A DNA stretch of 64,000 nt from Nocardioides sp. zg-1228. GTDB lineage: Bacteria; Actinomycetota; Actinomycetes; Propionibacteriales; Nocardioidaceae. Under the pieces are notes generated by a model. The model had not been told where the DNA came from. It searched no databases and was given only the letters and a program-made list of their open reading frames with translations. The position numbers were made by a program, and so were the translations under genes. The stretch lies in NCBI RefSeq assembly GCF_017086465.1, contig NZ_CP070961.1:186001-250000 (forward strand), written 5' to 3'. Shown here piece by piece: positions 34,096 through 42,544 of this stretch. Numbering within the stretch: the first letter of the stretch is position 1; each line of letters opens with the position of its first letter.

Positions 34096-37000
34096 TCAGA
34101 TCCCCCGTACCAGCTCGTGGGCGAGCAGCGGCGACCAGACCCGCAGGGCGTAGTGGCCCAGGCGGTGGGGGGCCGCGGTGCCACCGGCCGGCTCGTCGAC
34201 TGCGGCCCGCTCGTCGGGGAGCAGCGGCGCCGCGAGCAGGTCGTAGGGGGCGCGCTCGCCCCAGGCGCGGACGTGCCACTGGTCGCCGTCCTCCTTGGGG
34301 AAGCCGGACTCGTTGAAGCGCGGGGTCTCCCACTCGGCGCGGGCCTTGGCGTCGGGGTCGGCCTGGCTGCCGCCGCCCGCGCGGGTGGCGATGGCGTGCT
34401 CCTCGGCGTAGGCCAGGCTGGTGCGCACCGGCAGCGGCAGGGGCTCGCAGCGTCCGCGCTCCATCACGGCCACGAGGTCGCGCAGGTGGGCGCGGGCGTC
34501 GTCGTCGGGCATCGGGGACACCAGCGCCCGACGTCCGGATCGCCCCCATCGGCCGATCGTGTGGGCGGCCCAGTTCTCGTCGGGGTGGCCGGCGGCCAGG
34601 GCCAGGGCGTCGAGCCACGCGGCCAGCCGGTGCTTGGCGCCGAGGCTGGAGTAGCTCACCGCGACGAGGTTGTTGCCGAAGACGCCGCCCACCGTGCCGG
34701 TCAGCCGGCGGTCGCCGAGGTCGATGTCGACGTCGAGGGTGCGGGCGGGACCCCGGCGCAACGGCACCGCGGCCTCGACGAGCGGACGCACCCGCTGGAC
34801 GATCTCGGTGAGCATGGCGGCGCCGAGGTCCTCGGGCGGGAGGAGCCCGCGCAGCTGCTCGGCGAGCATCGCGGCCTGGGGCTCGCCGCCGTCGAGCACG
34901 TCGCGCACCAGCCGGTCGCCGACGTCCCACTTCTCCAGCCCGTCGAGCGAGATCGGGATCGCGTCCTTGGTCTCGTCGACGTCGTAGGGGGTGGTGATGC
35001 GCAGCTGGTGGCGCAGGAAGCTGCGCACCGGGTGGGCGAGGAAGTCGTGGAGGTCGGCGAGCTCCACCTCGCGGGCGGGCTCGGGCGGCGCGAGCGGGCC
35101 CGGCACGAGCGAGCGCGGCGCCGGCCGGGGTGCCCGCGCCGCCTGGGCGCCGGCGAGTGCCGTGCGGTCGAAGGAGAAAGGGCGGTCGCCGGGGGCGACC
35201 AGCGCGCCTGCGGTGAGGTTGGCCTCGTCGAAGGGCTGGAGCGGGTGGTGGACGAGGACGTGGTCCCGCACGGGCGCGCTGGCCGTGCGGTCGAGCGCGT
35301 CGAGGAGCTCGCCGAGCGGGACGGCCGGCGGCTTGTCGTCGTTGGTGTGCTCGCCGCGGCCGGCGTAGGTCACCACGAGCGTCTCGGTGGCGGCGCCGAT
35401 CGCGTCGAGCAGGAGCTGGCGGTCCTCGGAGCGGATGTCGCGCTCGCCGGTCATCGGTCGTCGGGCCAGCACGTCGTCGCCGTCGACGGCCTCGAGCCGC
35501 GGGAAGACGCCGTCGTCGAGCCCGACGAGGCACACCACGCGGTGCGGCACCGACCGCATCGGCACCATCGTGCAGACCGTCAGGGTGCCGGTGCGGAAGT
35601 TGCTCCGCGTCGCGCGCCCGCGCAGCCGGTGGCGCAGCAGCGCGCGTACGTCGGCGTGGCGCAGGCGGGTGTCGTGGTCGCCGACGCCGGCGTCGATGCG
35701 GGCGAGCTCGCGGTCGAACTGCGCGACCCGCCAGGCGTCGTCGGTGCCGCTGAGGGTGAGCCCGTGCACCGCCCGTCCGAGCGCGCCCGTCCAGTCGCCG
35801 ACGGTCGTCGCGGCGGCGGCCTCCCGCACGAACGCGTGGAGGCGCTCGACCATCTCCACGAAGCTGCCGACGAGGTCGAGGTGGCCGTCGCCGACGTCGT
35901 CGAGCGGCAGCGTGCCGCCCACGGACCGGTGCCCCTCCCCGGACATCGCCGCGCCCAGCAGGACCCGCTGCAGGCCGGCGAGCCAGGTGTTGGCGTCGAG
36001 GTCGAGGCCGAAGCCGGCGCGGTGGTCGCGGTCGTAGCCCCACCGGATGGCTGCCTGGTCGACCCATCGCGCGATCCGCTCGAGATGGTCGTCGGTGAGG
36101 CCGAAGCGGGCCCGGACCGGCTCGGTAGCGGCGAGGTCGAGCACGGCGGTGGCCGTCATCCGGCCGGCGGCCAGCTCGACGAGGTCGGCGGCGACCCCGA
36201 GGAGCGGGTTGGTCGCGCCGGGGGACCGGTCGGCGAGGCGCACCCGCAGGCGGTGCGCCGGGTGCCCGACGTCCTCGTGGGCCACGTCGGCGAGGCCGAA
36301 GCCCGCCGAGATGAGCGGGGCGTAGGTCTCGATGTCGGGGCACATCACGAGGATGTCGCGCGGCTCGAGCGTCGGGTCGTCCTGGAGCAGCCCGACCAGG
36401 ACCTCGCGCAGCACGTCGACCTGTCGGGCGGTGCCGTGGCACGCGTGCACCTGCACGGACAGGTCGGTGCGCGCCCGTACGCGCCCGGCGCGGGTGCCCG
36501 CGTCGGCCAGCCGGTTGGCCCGCAGGTCGGACTGCAGCCAGCCGAGCAGGGTGGCGGGATCGGCGTGGCCCGACGGGTGCTGCTCGGGATCGAGCTCGCC
36601 GAGCGTGCGGCGCAGCTCGCGCGTGTCGCGGCCGAGCGAGGCGAGGAGCGGGTGCGCGACGAGGTCGGCGGACCGGTCGTCGGCCCGCGGCACGGGCCCG
36701 GCCGCCGCCGTCGAGGCAAGCGCCTCCCAGAGGGCGGGGGAGGGCTGCGGCAGCCACAGGTGGACGTCGCGGCGCCCGGCCAGGGCGCGCAGCAGCTCCA
36801 CCTCGGTCACCGGCATCCGGGTGTGGCCGAACAGCGAGAGGCGGCCGGGCAGGTCGAGCCCGTCGTCGCCGTCGCGCAGCAGCCGCAGGGTCGTCTCGTG
36901 GCGCAGGTCGGGTGGGGGCGCGTCGACGCGGGCGAGCAGCCGGCGCCACAGCTCGGCCTGCCACCGCAGGTCGGTGTCGAGCGGCCCGCCCGCGCCGTCG

Positions 37001-37485
37001 GTGTCGCGTCCGGCCCTCCAGTCGCGCACCAGCTGCGGACGCTGGACGGCGTAGGAGGAGAGGAGCCCGGCGAGGCGGCGGGCCACCGCGTAGCGGCGTG
37101 CGGAGCGCTCGTCGCCGGGATCGCCGGCGCCGAGGTGGCGGGTGAGGTCCTCGAACCCGGCAGTGCCCATCGCCTCGTCGACCACCTCGAGCAGGGGCCA
37201 GGCCAGGCGGTCGGGGCTCCACGGGTCGTCGGCGTCGCGGTCGAGCAGCATCGACACCAGGGAGGACGGGGTGACGAACTCGACGCCCGCGCACACGCCG
37301 TCGCCGCCGCGCGCGCCGACGCCGAGGCGGTGCGAGAGGCGCTGGGTCAGCCAGCGCTCGATGCCGCGGGCCGGCACGACGACGACCTCGCGCGCGAACG
37401 GATCGGGCAGCGGGGTGACCAGCAGGTCCGCCAGGCCGTCGGCCAGCGCGTCGGTGCGCTCGGCGGTGTGGAGGTGCAGGGTCAC
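34096..37485 (-). CDS. recC: Exodeoxyribonuclease V gamma subunit RecC
   Basis: Chi-recognition subunit with an inactive helicase fold. 1129 aa from GTG 37485 (TLHLHTAERTDALADGLADLL). Matches RecC layout: PARGIERWLTQRLSHRLG, later LSLFGHTRMPVTEVELLRALA, DILVMCPDIETYAPLI and VCLVGLDDGVFPR. The start is supported by TAGGGT (37498-37493) 7 bases upstream, a leaderless layout; a longer frame to 37515 is less likely. Heads the recC-recB-recD operon. Confidence 0.95.
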   Translation of the reverse strand: MTLHLHTAERTDALADGLADLLVTPLPDPFAREVVVVPARGIERWLTQRLSHRLGVGARGGDGVCAGVEFVTPSSLVSMLLDRDADDPWSPDRLAWPLLEVVDEAMGTAGFEDLTRHLGAGDPGDERSARRYAVARRLAGLLSSYAVQRPQLVRDWRAGRDTDGAGGPLDTDLRWQAELWRRLLARVDAPPPDLRHETTLRLLRDGDDGLDLPGRLSLFGHTRMPVTEVELLRALAGRRDVHLWLPQPSPALWEALASTAAAGPVPRADDRSADLVAHPLLASLGRDTRELRRTLGELDPEQHPSGHADPATLLGWLQSDLRANRLADAGTRAGRVRARTDLSVQVHACHGTARQVDVLREVLVGLLQDDPTLEPRDILVMCPDIETYAPLISAGFGLADVAHEDVGHPAHRLRVRLADRSPGATNPLLGVAADLVELAAGRMTATAVLDLAATEPVRARFGLTDDHLERIARWVDQAAIRWGYDRDHRAGFGLDLDANTWLAGLQRVLLGAAMSGEGHRSVGGTLPLDDVGDGHLDLVGSFVEMVERLHAFVREAAAATTVGDWTGALGRAVHGLTLSGTDDAWRVAQFDRELARIDAGVGDHDTRLRHADVRALLRHRLRGRATRSNFRTGTLTVCTMVPMRSVPHRVVCLVGLDDGVFPRLEAVDGDDVLARRPMTGERDIRSEDRQLLLDAIGAATETLVVTYAGRGEHTNDDKPPAVPLGELLDALDRTASAPVRDHVLVHHPLQPFDEANLTAGALVAPGDRPFSFDRTALAGAQAARAPRPAPRSLVPGPLAPPEPAREVELADLHDFLAHPVRSFLRHQLRITTPYDVDETKDAIPISLDGLEKWDVGDRLVRDVLDGGEPQAAMLAEQLRGLLPPEDLGAAMLTEIVQRVRPLVEAAVPLRRGPARTLDVDIDLGDRRLTGTVGGVFGNNLVAVSYSSLGAKHRLAAWLDALALAAGHPDENWAAHTIGRWGRSGRRALVSPMPDDDARAHLRDLVAVMERGRCEPLPLPVRTSLAYAEEHAIATRAGGGSQADPDAKARAEWETPRFNESGFPKEDGDQWHVRAWGERAPYDLLAAPLLPDERAAVDEPAGGTAAPHRLGHYALRVWSPLLAHELVRGI

Positions 37486-37545
37486 GGGCGCCACCCTATG
37501 AGCGCCGACCGACACCCGCAGCGGAGGCGGGCGGTGGGGGGCGCG

Positions 37546-37674
37546 TCAGCGGGCGAGCAGGTAGACGACCACCATCAGGGCGAGGGCGAGGAAGAGGCCC
37601 ACGAGGGCCCCGGTGAGCATGACGGGGCGGCCACTCTGCTTCGACGGATCGATCTTGTCGGGGTCGTTGGTCAT
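37546..37674 (-). CDS. 42-residue single-helix membrane protein
   Basis: MTNDPDKIDPSKQSGRP followed by a single transmembrane helix (about residues 19-41, LTGALVGLFLALALMVVVYL) and a charged end. Third-position GC pattern fits a gene. No family assigned. Downstream of the CsbD-like gene on the same strand by 88 bases. Confidence 0.6.
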   Translation of the reverse strand: MTNDPDKIDPSKQSGRPVMLTGALVGLFLALALMVVVYLLAR

Positions 37675-37762
37675 GGCCCGCTCGTACCCAGCGACCGGCG
37701 CGGCATGCGCGGCGTACGCGGCTGCCGCGCCGGTCGGCGAGCGGATGGCCCGTGCAGCCGGA

Positions 37763-37936
37763 TCAGCCCTTGAAGGCGTCCTTGACCTTCTCGCCGGCCT
37801 GCTTGAGGTTGGCGCCGGCCTGGTCGGTCTTGCCCTCGGTCTCGAGCTTCTCGTCGTCGGTGGCCTTGCCGGTGGCCTCCTTTGCCTTGCCCTTGAGCTC
37901 GTCGGACTTGTTGTCGAACTTGTCGTCCAGACCCAT
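37763..37936 (-). CDS. CsbD-like stress protein
   Basis: 57 aa, very hydrophilic, Lys/Asp/Glu/Gly-rich: MGLDDKFDNKSDELKGKAKE, then ATGKATDDEKLETEGKTDQA and a GANLKQAGEKVKDAFKG end. The DELKGKAKEATGKxTxDxxLxxEGKxDQxxG pattern is the CsbD family, whose members are stress-induced, function unknown. RBS GAGGAGGA about 5 bases before the ATG. Confidence 0.88.
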   Translation of the reverse strand: MGLDDKFDNKSDELKGKAKEATGKATDDEKLETEGKTDQAGANLKQAGEKVKDAFKG

Positions 37937-38251
37937 CGTCGTTCCTCCTCTGAGGTAGGTGCGGGACCAGCTGGTCCTTCCTCCAACCTGCCACGGCGGT
38001 GGTCGGACAAGGACACCCGTCCGGGTGGACCGGGCCGGGCGTCGACCCGGCCCACCCTGGGGCCGCCCGGGGCGTCGCCCTGACTGACGGAAGGGAGGTC
38101 AGGACGACGCGCGCAGGGGTGCGGGGCCGGAGCCGTCGGCGGGGCCGACCTGGGGGCGCGGCTGCTCCGGCGGTCGGGTGTGGGCGATCTCGTCGGCGCG
38201 GAGGGCGTCGAGGCGGCTCCGCGCCCTCGCCGAGCTCGACCCCCGTTAGTC

Positions 38252-38379
38252 GAGTGGGCGCATCTTCGCCGTGATCTCCCGCCGAGTCGGCGCATCCTGA
38301 CCACAGTTCGCCCCCGAGGCGGCGCGTCGTGTGCCGGTTCGATGGTCCGGTCGGCGCGTCGTGTGCCGGCTCGAGCGCC
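38252..38379. repeat. Four degenerate 32-bp tandem repeats
   Basis: Units start at 38252, 38284, 38316 and 38348, exactly 32 bases apart. Each begins with a GAGTCGGCGCATC-like core (13 bases, first, third and fourth units varied); the last two units are closest to each other over almost the full length. A weak fifth start may lie at 38380. The array lies in the 450-base gene-free stretch between the CsbD-like and Rho-N-like genes, which otherwise (37937-38251) shows only the CsbD promoter region and nothing I can name. Confidence 0.65.
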
Positions 38380-38388
38380 GGGTCGGTC

Positions 38389-38673
38389 TCAGTGGTTGCG
38401 GAGCGCGTCGATCAGCTCGGCCTTCGACATCGTCGAGCGGCCCTCGATGTCGAGCTCGGCGGCGCGCCTGCGCAACTCGTCGACCGTGCGGTCCTCGTAG
38501 GCCGTCGCCTCGCCGCCGCGCTCGCCGACCGACGAGCGGCCGCGGGCGGCCGAGGCGTTGGCGATGCGGGCCGCCTTCTCCTTGCTGGCGCCGTCGTCGC
38601 GCAGGGCCTCGTAGACCTCCGCGTCCTTGACCGACGGTCCGGGATCCTTCGTCGTCGTCTTCTTCTCGGCCAT
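38389..38673 (-). CDS. Small Rho N-terminal/SAP-like domain protein
   Basis: 94 aa. N-terminal part MAEKKTTTKDPGPSVKDAEV is lysine-rich and followed by YEALRDDGASKEKAARIANA, a pattern seen in small DUF7218/ChaB-like proteins (from memory). The C-terminus TVDELRRRAAELDIEGRSTMSKAELIDALRNH is a Rho-N/SAP-type helical motif, often nucleic acid-binding. Start ATG 38673. Likely a stress- or nucleoid-associated protein, divergent from dps. Confidence 0.75.
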   Translation of the reverse strand: MAEKKTTTKDPGPSVKDAEVYEALRDDGASKEKAARIANASAARGRSSVGERGGEATAYEDRTVDELRRRAAELDIEGRSTMSKAELIDALRNH

Positions 38674-38787
38674 GCGGACCACGGTGCCACCGGCTCCGCG
38701 ACGGCTCCTCACCCGAGCGGGGGAGGGGGCCGACGAGGCCGGTGCCCGCCCGCGACGGGCTTGCGCGCCGGGCCTAGGTTGGAGGAC

Positions 38788-39387
38788 ATGACCAAGAAGA
38801 CGACACGTACCGCCACCCCGTCCCAGGTCACCAGCGACGCCGACGCGCCGCTGACCGTCCCGGGCCTCGACACCGCGACGGGCCACGCCGTCGCCGACGC
38901 CCTGCAGATGCGGGTGCACGCCCTCAACGACCTCGCGCTCACGCTCAAGCACGCGCACTGGAACGTCGTGGGCCCGCACTTCATCGGCGTCCACGAGATG
39001 CTCGACCCGCAGATCGACGGCGTCCGCGCCATGGTCGACGTGCTCGCCGAGCGGATGTCGACGCTGGGCGTCCCGCCCAACGGCCTGCCCGGCGCCCTCG
39101 TCGCGGCCCGCTCGTGGGACGACTACGACCTCGGCCGCGCCGACACCGCGGCGCACCTCGCCGCCCTCGACCTCGTGTACACCGGCATCATCGCCGACCA
39201 TCGTGCGGCGATCGAGGCGGTCGAGGACGACCCCGTCACCGAGGACATCCTCACCGGGCAGACCGGCGAGCTCGAGCAGTACCAGTGGTTCATCCGGGCC
39301 CACCTGCAGGGCGCGAGCGGCGCGCTCGTCAGCGAGGGCGCCAAGGACGAGGTGGACGCGGCGCGCAAGGCCACCCGCAGCCGCTGA
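38788..39387 (+). CDS. dps: Dps-family ferritin-like DNA protection protein
   Basis: Forms a 12-mer that oxidises and stores iron and shields DNA. 199 aa. Ferroxidase-site residues in LKHAHWNVVGPHFIGVHEMLDPQIDG (His, His, Asp and the following Glu of LAERMSTLG). N-terminal 25 residues are Lys/Thr/Ser-rich and may bind DNA. ATG 38788 lies 7 bases after TAGGTT (38775-38780); GGAGG is too close to the ATG (2 bases) for normal use, so the message is probably leaderless. Confidence 0.95.
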   Translation: MTKKTTRTATPSQVTSDADAPLTVPGLDTATGHAVADALQMRVHALNDLALTLKHAHWNVVGPHFIGVHEMLDPQIDGVRAMVDVLAERMSTLGVPPNGLPGALVAARSWDDYDLGRADTAAHLAALDLVYTGIIADHRAAIEAVEDDPVTEDILTGQTGELEQYQWFIRAHLQGASGALVSEGAKDEVDAARKATRSR

Positions 39388-39401
39388 TCAAGGGCCCCTT
39401 T

Positions 39402-39437
39402 CCTCATGCCCTAAGGTGAGAGCCTCACCGCATGAGG
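39402..39437 (+). promoter_or_regulatory. Interrupted palindromic operator before tetR
   Basis: Two nested inverted repeats: CCTCATGC (39402-39409) with GCATGAGG (39430-39437), and GGTGAG (39415-39420) with CTCACC (39424-39429). A -10-like TAAGGT (39412-39417) lies inside. Position suggests that the TetR regulator encoded next represses itself here. Confidence 0.55.
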
Positions 39438-39451
39438 AAGGGGGCCGCACC

Positions 39452-40030
39452 ATGCCCCGAGCCGGGTTGACCAGCGGGCGCGTCACCGAGGCCGCCGCCG
39501 AGCTCGCCGACGAGGTCGGCCTCGATCGCGTGACCCTCGCGGCGCTCGCCCAGCGCTTCGGCATCGCGACCCCGAGCCTCTACACCCACGTCCGCAGCGC
39601 CGACGACGTCCGCGTCCGGGTGGCGCTGCTCGCCCTCGAGGAGACCGCCGACGCGGTCGCGGCCGCGCTCGCCGGGGTCGGCGGCCGGTCGGCGCTGGTC
39701 GCCCTCGGCGGCGTCTGGCGCGACTACGCCCGGGCCCACCCGGGGCGCTACGCCGCCACCCGGCTGCCGCTCGACGCCGAGGCCGCCGCGGCCAGCGCCG
39801 GCCCGCGGCACGCCGAGCTGACCCGGTCCGCCCTGCGCGGCTACGCGCTGTCGGCCGCCGACGAGACCCACGCGGTGCGCCTGCTCGGCGCGACCTTCCA
39901 CGGCTACGCCGCCCTCGACGCCGCCGGCGCCTTCGGCCACGGCGGTGCGAGCGCCCCCACGTCCGACGACACGTGGGAGCGCGTGCTCGACGGGCTCGAC
40001 ACCCTGCTGCGCTCCTGGGAGGCACGATGA
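39452..40030 (+). CDS. TetR-family regulator with WHG-type ligand domain
   Basis: 192 aa. N-terminal helix-turn-helix VTEAAAELADEVGLDRVTLAALAQRFGIATPSLYTHV (residues about 11-47). The C-terminal domain has the TetR_C/WHG layout (GVWRDYARAHPGRYAATRLP; AVRLLGATFHGYAALDAAGAF). RBS GGAAGGGGG before ATG 39452, with the interrupted palindrome upstream. Stop overlaps the SGNH hydrolase start by four bases, so the hydrolase is in the same transcript and probably under its control. Confidence 0.9.
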   Translation: MPRAGLTSGRVTEAAAELADEVGLDRVTLAALAQRFGIATPSLYTHVRSADDVRVRVALLALEETADAVAAALAGVGGRSALVALGGVWRDYARAHPGRYAATRLPLDAEAAAASAGPRHAELTRSALRGYALSAADETHAVRLLGATFHGYAALDAAGAFGHGGASAPTSDDTWERVLDGLDTLLRSWEAR

Positions 40031-41151
40031 TCGACCCCGCCCTCGTCGCCGGCGCGCTCGAGCTCGAGCAGACGGCGCGCGGCCTGCTGCCGCACCGGCT
40101 GCCCGCGTGGGCTCGCCGTCAGACCGACGACCCGCAGCTGCGCCTCGTCGAGGCCCAGCCCGCCGGCGTACGCCTCGCGCTGCGCACCGCGGCCACCCGG
40201 CTCGAGCTCGACGTGCTGCCCACCAAGCGGCGCTACGTCGGCGCGCCCGCCCGGCCCGACGGCTGGTACGACGTGCTGGTCGACGGCGAGCTGGTGCAGC
40301 GGGTGCAGGCGCCCGGTGGCAACGTGCTCGACGTCGACATGATGACCGGTGCCAGCACGCTCACCGCCGGCGAGCCGGTCACCCTGGTGATCGACCTGCC
40401 CGCGCCCGACGCCGCGGGGGAGCGCCACGTCGAGGTCTGGCTCCCGCACGACGAGCAGACCGAGCTCATCGACCTTCGGGCCGACGGCCCGCTCGCGCCG
40501 CACGTGCAGGAGCGGCCGCGCTGGGTGCACCACGGCAGCTCGATCAGCCACGGCTCGGTCGCGACCCACCCCACCGAGCCCTGGCCCGTGGTGGCCGCCC
40601 GTCTCGCGGGCCTCGACCTGGTCAACCTCGGGCTCGGCGGCAGCGCGCTGCTCGACCCGTTCGTCGCCCGCACCCTCCGCGACACCCCGGCCGACGTGAT
40701 CAGCCTCAAGATCGGCATCAACCTCGTCAACACCGACCTGCTGCGCCGCCGTGCGCTCGGTCCGGCGCTGCACGGCTGGCTCGACACGATCCGCGACGGC
40801 CACCCGCGTACGCCGATCCGGCTGGTCTCACCCGTCCACTGCGGGATCCACGAGGCGACGCCCGGCCCGACGGGCCCGGACATGGAGGCGCTGGCCGAGG
40901 GGCGGGTCGCCTTCGTCGCCACCGGCGACCCCGAGGCGGTCGGGCGGGGCGCGCTGACCCTGGAGGTCGTGCGCGAGGTGCTCGCCGAGGTGGTCGAGCG
41001 GCGCGCCGACCCGCACCTGGCGTACGTCGACGGCCTCGCGCTCTACGGCCCGGCGGACGCCGAGCGGCTGCCGCTGCCCGACAACCTGCACCCCGACTCG
41101 CAGACGCACCGGCTCATCGGGGAGCGGTTCGCCGCGTTGGGCGAGTGGTAG
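40027..41151 (+). CDS. SGNH/GDSL-family hydrolase with N-terminal beta domain
   Basis: 374 aa. Residues about 1-160 form a beta-rich domain as in bacterial SGNH esterases with a jelly-roll. The catalytic domain has block I VHHGSSISHGS (catalytic Ser), block II GLGGSALLDPF, a block III-like KIGIN (Gly-Ile-Asn instead of GxND) and block V LPDNLHPDSQTHR (Asp/His pair). No signal peptide, so it is likely cytoplasmic, acting on an ester or acyl substrate that I cannot name. ATGA overlap with the TetR gene. Confidence 0.85.
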   Translation: MIDPALVAGALELEQTARGLLPHRLPAWARRQTDDPQLRLVEAQPAGVRLALRTAATRLELDVLPTKRRYVGAPARPDGWYDVLVDGELVQRVQAPGGNVLDVDMMTGASTLTAGEPVTLVIDLPAPDAAGERHVEVWLPHDEQTELIDLRADGPLAPHVQERPRWVHHGSSISHGSVATHPTEPWPVVAARLAGLDLVNLGLGGSALLDPFVARTLRDTPADVISLKIGINLVNTDLLRRRALGPALHGWLDTIRDGHPRTPIRLVSPVHCGIHEATPGPTGPDMEALAEGRVAFVATGDPEAVGRGALTLEVVREVLAEVVERRADPHLAYVDGLALYGPADAERLPLPDNLHPDSQTHRLIGERFAALGEW

Positions 41152-41173
41152 CGGCCCGCCGTAGGGTGCCGCC

Positions 41174-41656
41174 ATGCCACGGCGTTCCTCGGACCCGCCC
41201 CCGCCCGTGCTCGACGAGCCGGGCAGCAACCTGCTGCTGGACCTCTTCGTGCTGGACCAGCGCATCGGAGCGCTCCTGAAGACCGCGCTCCTGCGCGAGG
41301 GGGTCGCGCCCGCCCACTACGCCGTCTACGGCCAGGTGCACCGCGGAGCGGACACCCCCGGCCGCCTCGCCGAGCGGCTCTCGCTGTCGCCGGGCACCCT
41401 CACGGGCTACCTCAACCTCCTGGAGCGTCGCGGCCACCTGAGGCGCACGAGGTCGGAGAGCGACGGACGCTCGGTCACCCTCACGCTGACCCCGGCGGGC
41501 GAGGCCAAGCGGACGGCGTGCGAGGCGATCGTGGCCGACGTCGTACGCCGCCTCGACCGGTCGGTCGGGGGTGCGGCCGCGCGGGACGAGCTCCGGGCGG
41601 CGCTGGGACGCATCGCCCACGGCCTGGACGACGTGTCCGCGACCTGGCACCGCTGA
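41174..41656 (+). CDS. MarR-family regulator
   Basis: 160 aa winged-helix regulator. Recognition region AHYAVYGQVHRGADTPGRLAERLSLSPGTLTGYLNLLERRGHL and the wing RTRSESDGRSVTLTLTPAGE are classic MarR. ATG 41174 lies 6 bases after TAGGGT (41162-41167), a leaderless layout. Converges with the lipoprotein hydrolase gene 16 bases on. No palindrome obvious in the short upstream region. Confidence 0.92.
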   Translation: MPRRSSDPPPPVLDEPGSNLLLDLFVLDQRIGALLKTALLREGVAPAHYAVYGQVHRGADTPGRLAERLSLSPGTLTGYLNLLERRGHLRRTRSESDGRSVTLTLTPAGEAKRTACEAIVADVVRRLDRSVGGAAARDELRAALGRIAHGLDDVSATWHR

Positions 41657-41672
41657 CCAGCGGCTTCCGCGC

Positions 41673-42494
41673 CTACCGGTCGTTGCACGCCTCGGGCCGG
41701 CCGGAGCAGACGAACTCCAGCACGGCCCGCCCCACCCGGGTGGGACGGCGGTCGACGTCGAGCAGCATGTCCCACCCGTGCCCCGAGGGCGCCTCGACGA
41801 ACGTCGCGCCCGTGCGCTCCGCCAGCCGTCGGGCTCGCGCGAACTCGCCGGGGTCTCCGTCGCTGCGCGCCCGGACCACGAGGCCGGGCTCGTCGACGTC
41901 CCCGGCCACGTCCAGCAGCCACTCGCCCTCCCAGGCGCTGGGGCCGGAGAGGTCGACCCAGCTGTCGACCTCGGCGCCCGCACCCACCGCTCGCACCGTC
42001 TGCGACCCGCCCATCGAGGCGCCCATCAGCACGACGCGGTCCGCCCCGAGGTCACGCAGGTGGTCGATCGCGAGCTCGACCTGGGTCTCGATCGGCACGT
42101 CGTCACACGCGGACTCGCCGTAGCCGCAGGGGTCCATGGGCAACGACGTGATCCCGGCACGTGCCATGACGGCGGCATAGGGCAGCCATCCGCACAGGCC
42201 CGCCGGGCCGATCTGCGGGAGCAGCACGACCGCCGTCGTCGCCGGGGAGTCGCCCACGATGGCCCCGACGATGTCCGTGCCGTCCCCCTCCAGCACGACG
42301 CGCTCGACCGGCACGCCGTCCGGGTAGGCGCTGAGGCAGCGATCCGCCAGGGAGGTGACCTCCGCGGTCGGCGGCTGCGGGGCGTCCGCGGGGTCCGGAT
42401 CGTCGGCACAGGCCGACGCTCCCGCGCCCAGCAGCGCCGCCACCAGGGCGAGCCGCACCGACCTGCGCAGACGGGGACCGAGACGGCTCGACAT
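41673..42494 (-). CDS. Lipoprotein alpha/beta hydrolase
   Basis: 273 aa from ATG 42494 (an ATG at 42512 is also in frame). Lipoprotein signal: RRSVRLALVAALLGAGASAC with lipobox GASAC. The mature part is an alpha/beta hydrolase: VVLLPQIG near the oxyanion loop, nucleophile elbow GASMGG, an acid residue in the VVRARSDGDPG region and a His in EAPSGHGWDML. Extracytoplasmic hydrolase; substrate unknown. Convergent with marR. Confidence 0.86.
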   Translation of the reverse strand: MSSRLGPRLRRSVRLALVAALLGAGASACADDPDPADAPQPPTAEVTSLADRCLSAYPDGVPVERVVLEGDGTDIVGAIVGDSPATTAVVLLPQIGPAGLCGWLPYAAVMARAGITSLPMDPCGYGESACDDVPIETQVELAIDHLRDLGADRVVLMGASMGGSQTVRAVGAGAEVDSWVDLSGPSAWEGEWLLDVAGDVDEPGLVVRARSDGDPGEFARARRLAERTGATFVEAPSGHGWDMLLDVDRRPTRVGRAVLEFVCSGRPEACNDR

Positions 42495-42544
42495 GCCCAC
42501 AGTGTTTCGCATTCGAAGTACATGCGCCAGAGCGCCGTGCCTCC

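Noticed and set aside
30342..37773. Plus-strand open frames of more than 1200 codons opposite recBCD.
   Set aside because: Antisense shadows of recD, recB and recC; composition is unlike a protein and no motifs are present.
38252..38379. CRISPR-like array (regular 32-base period).
   Set aside because: Units directly abut without unique spacers, only four degenerate copies, and no cas genes in the window.
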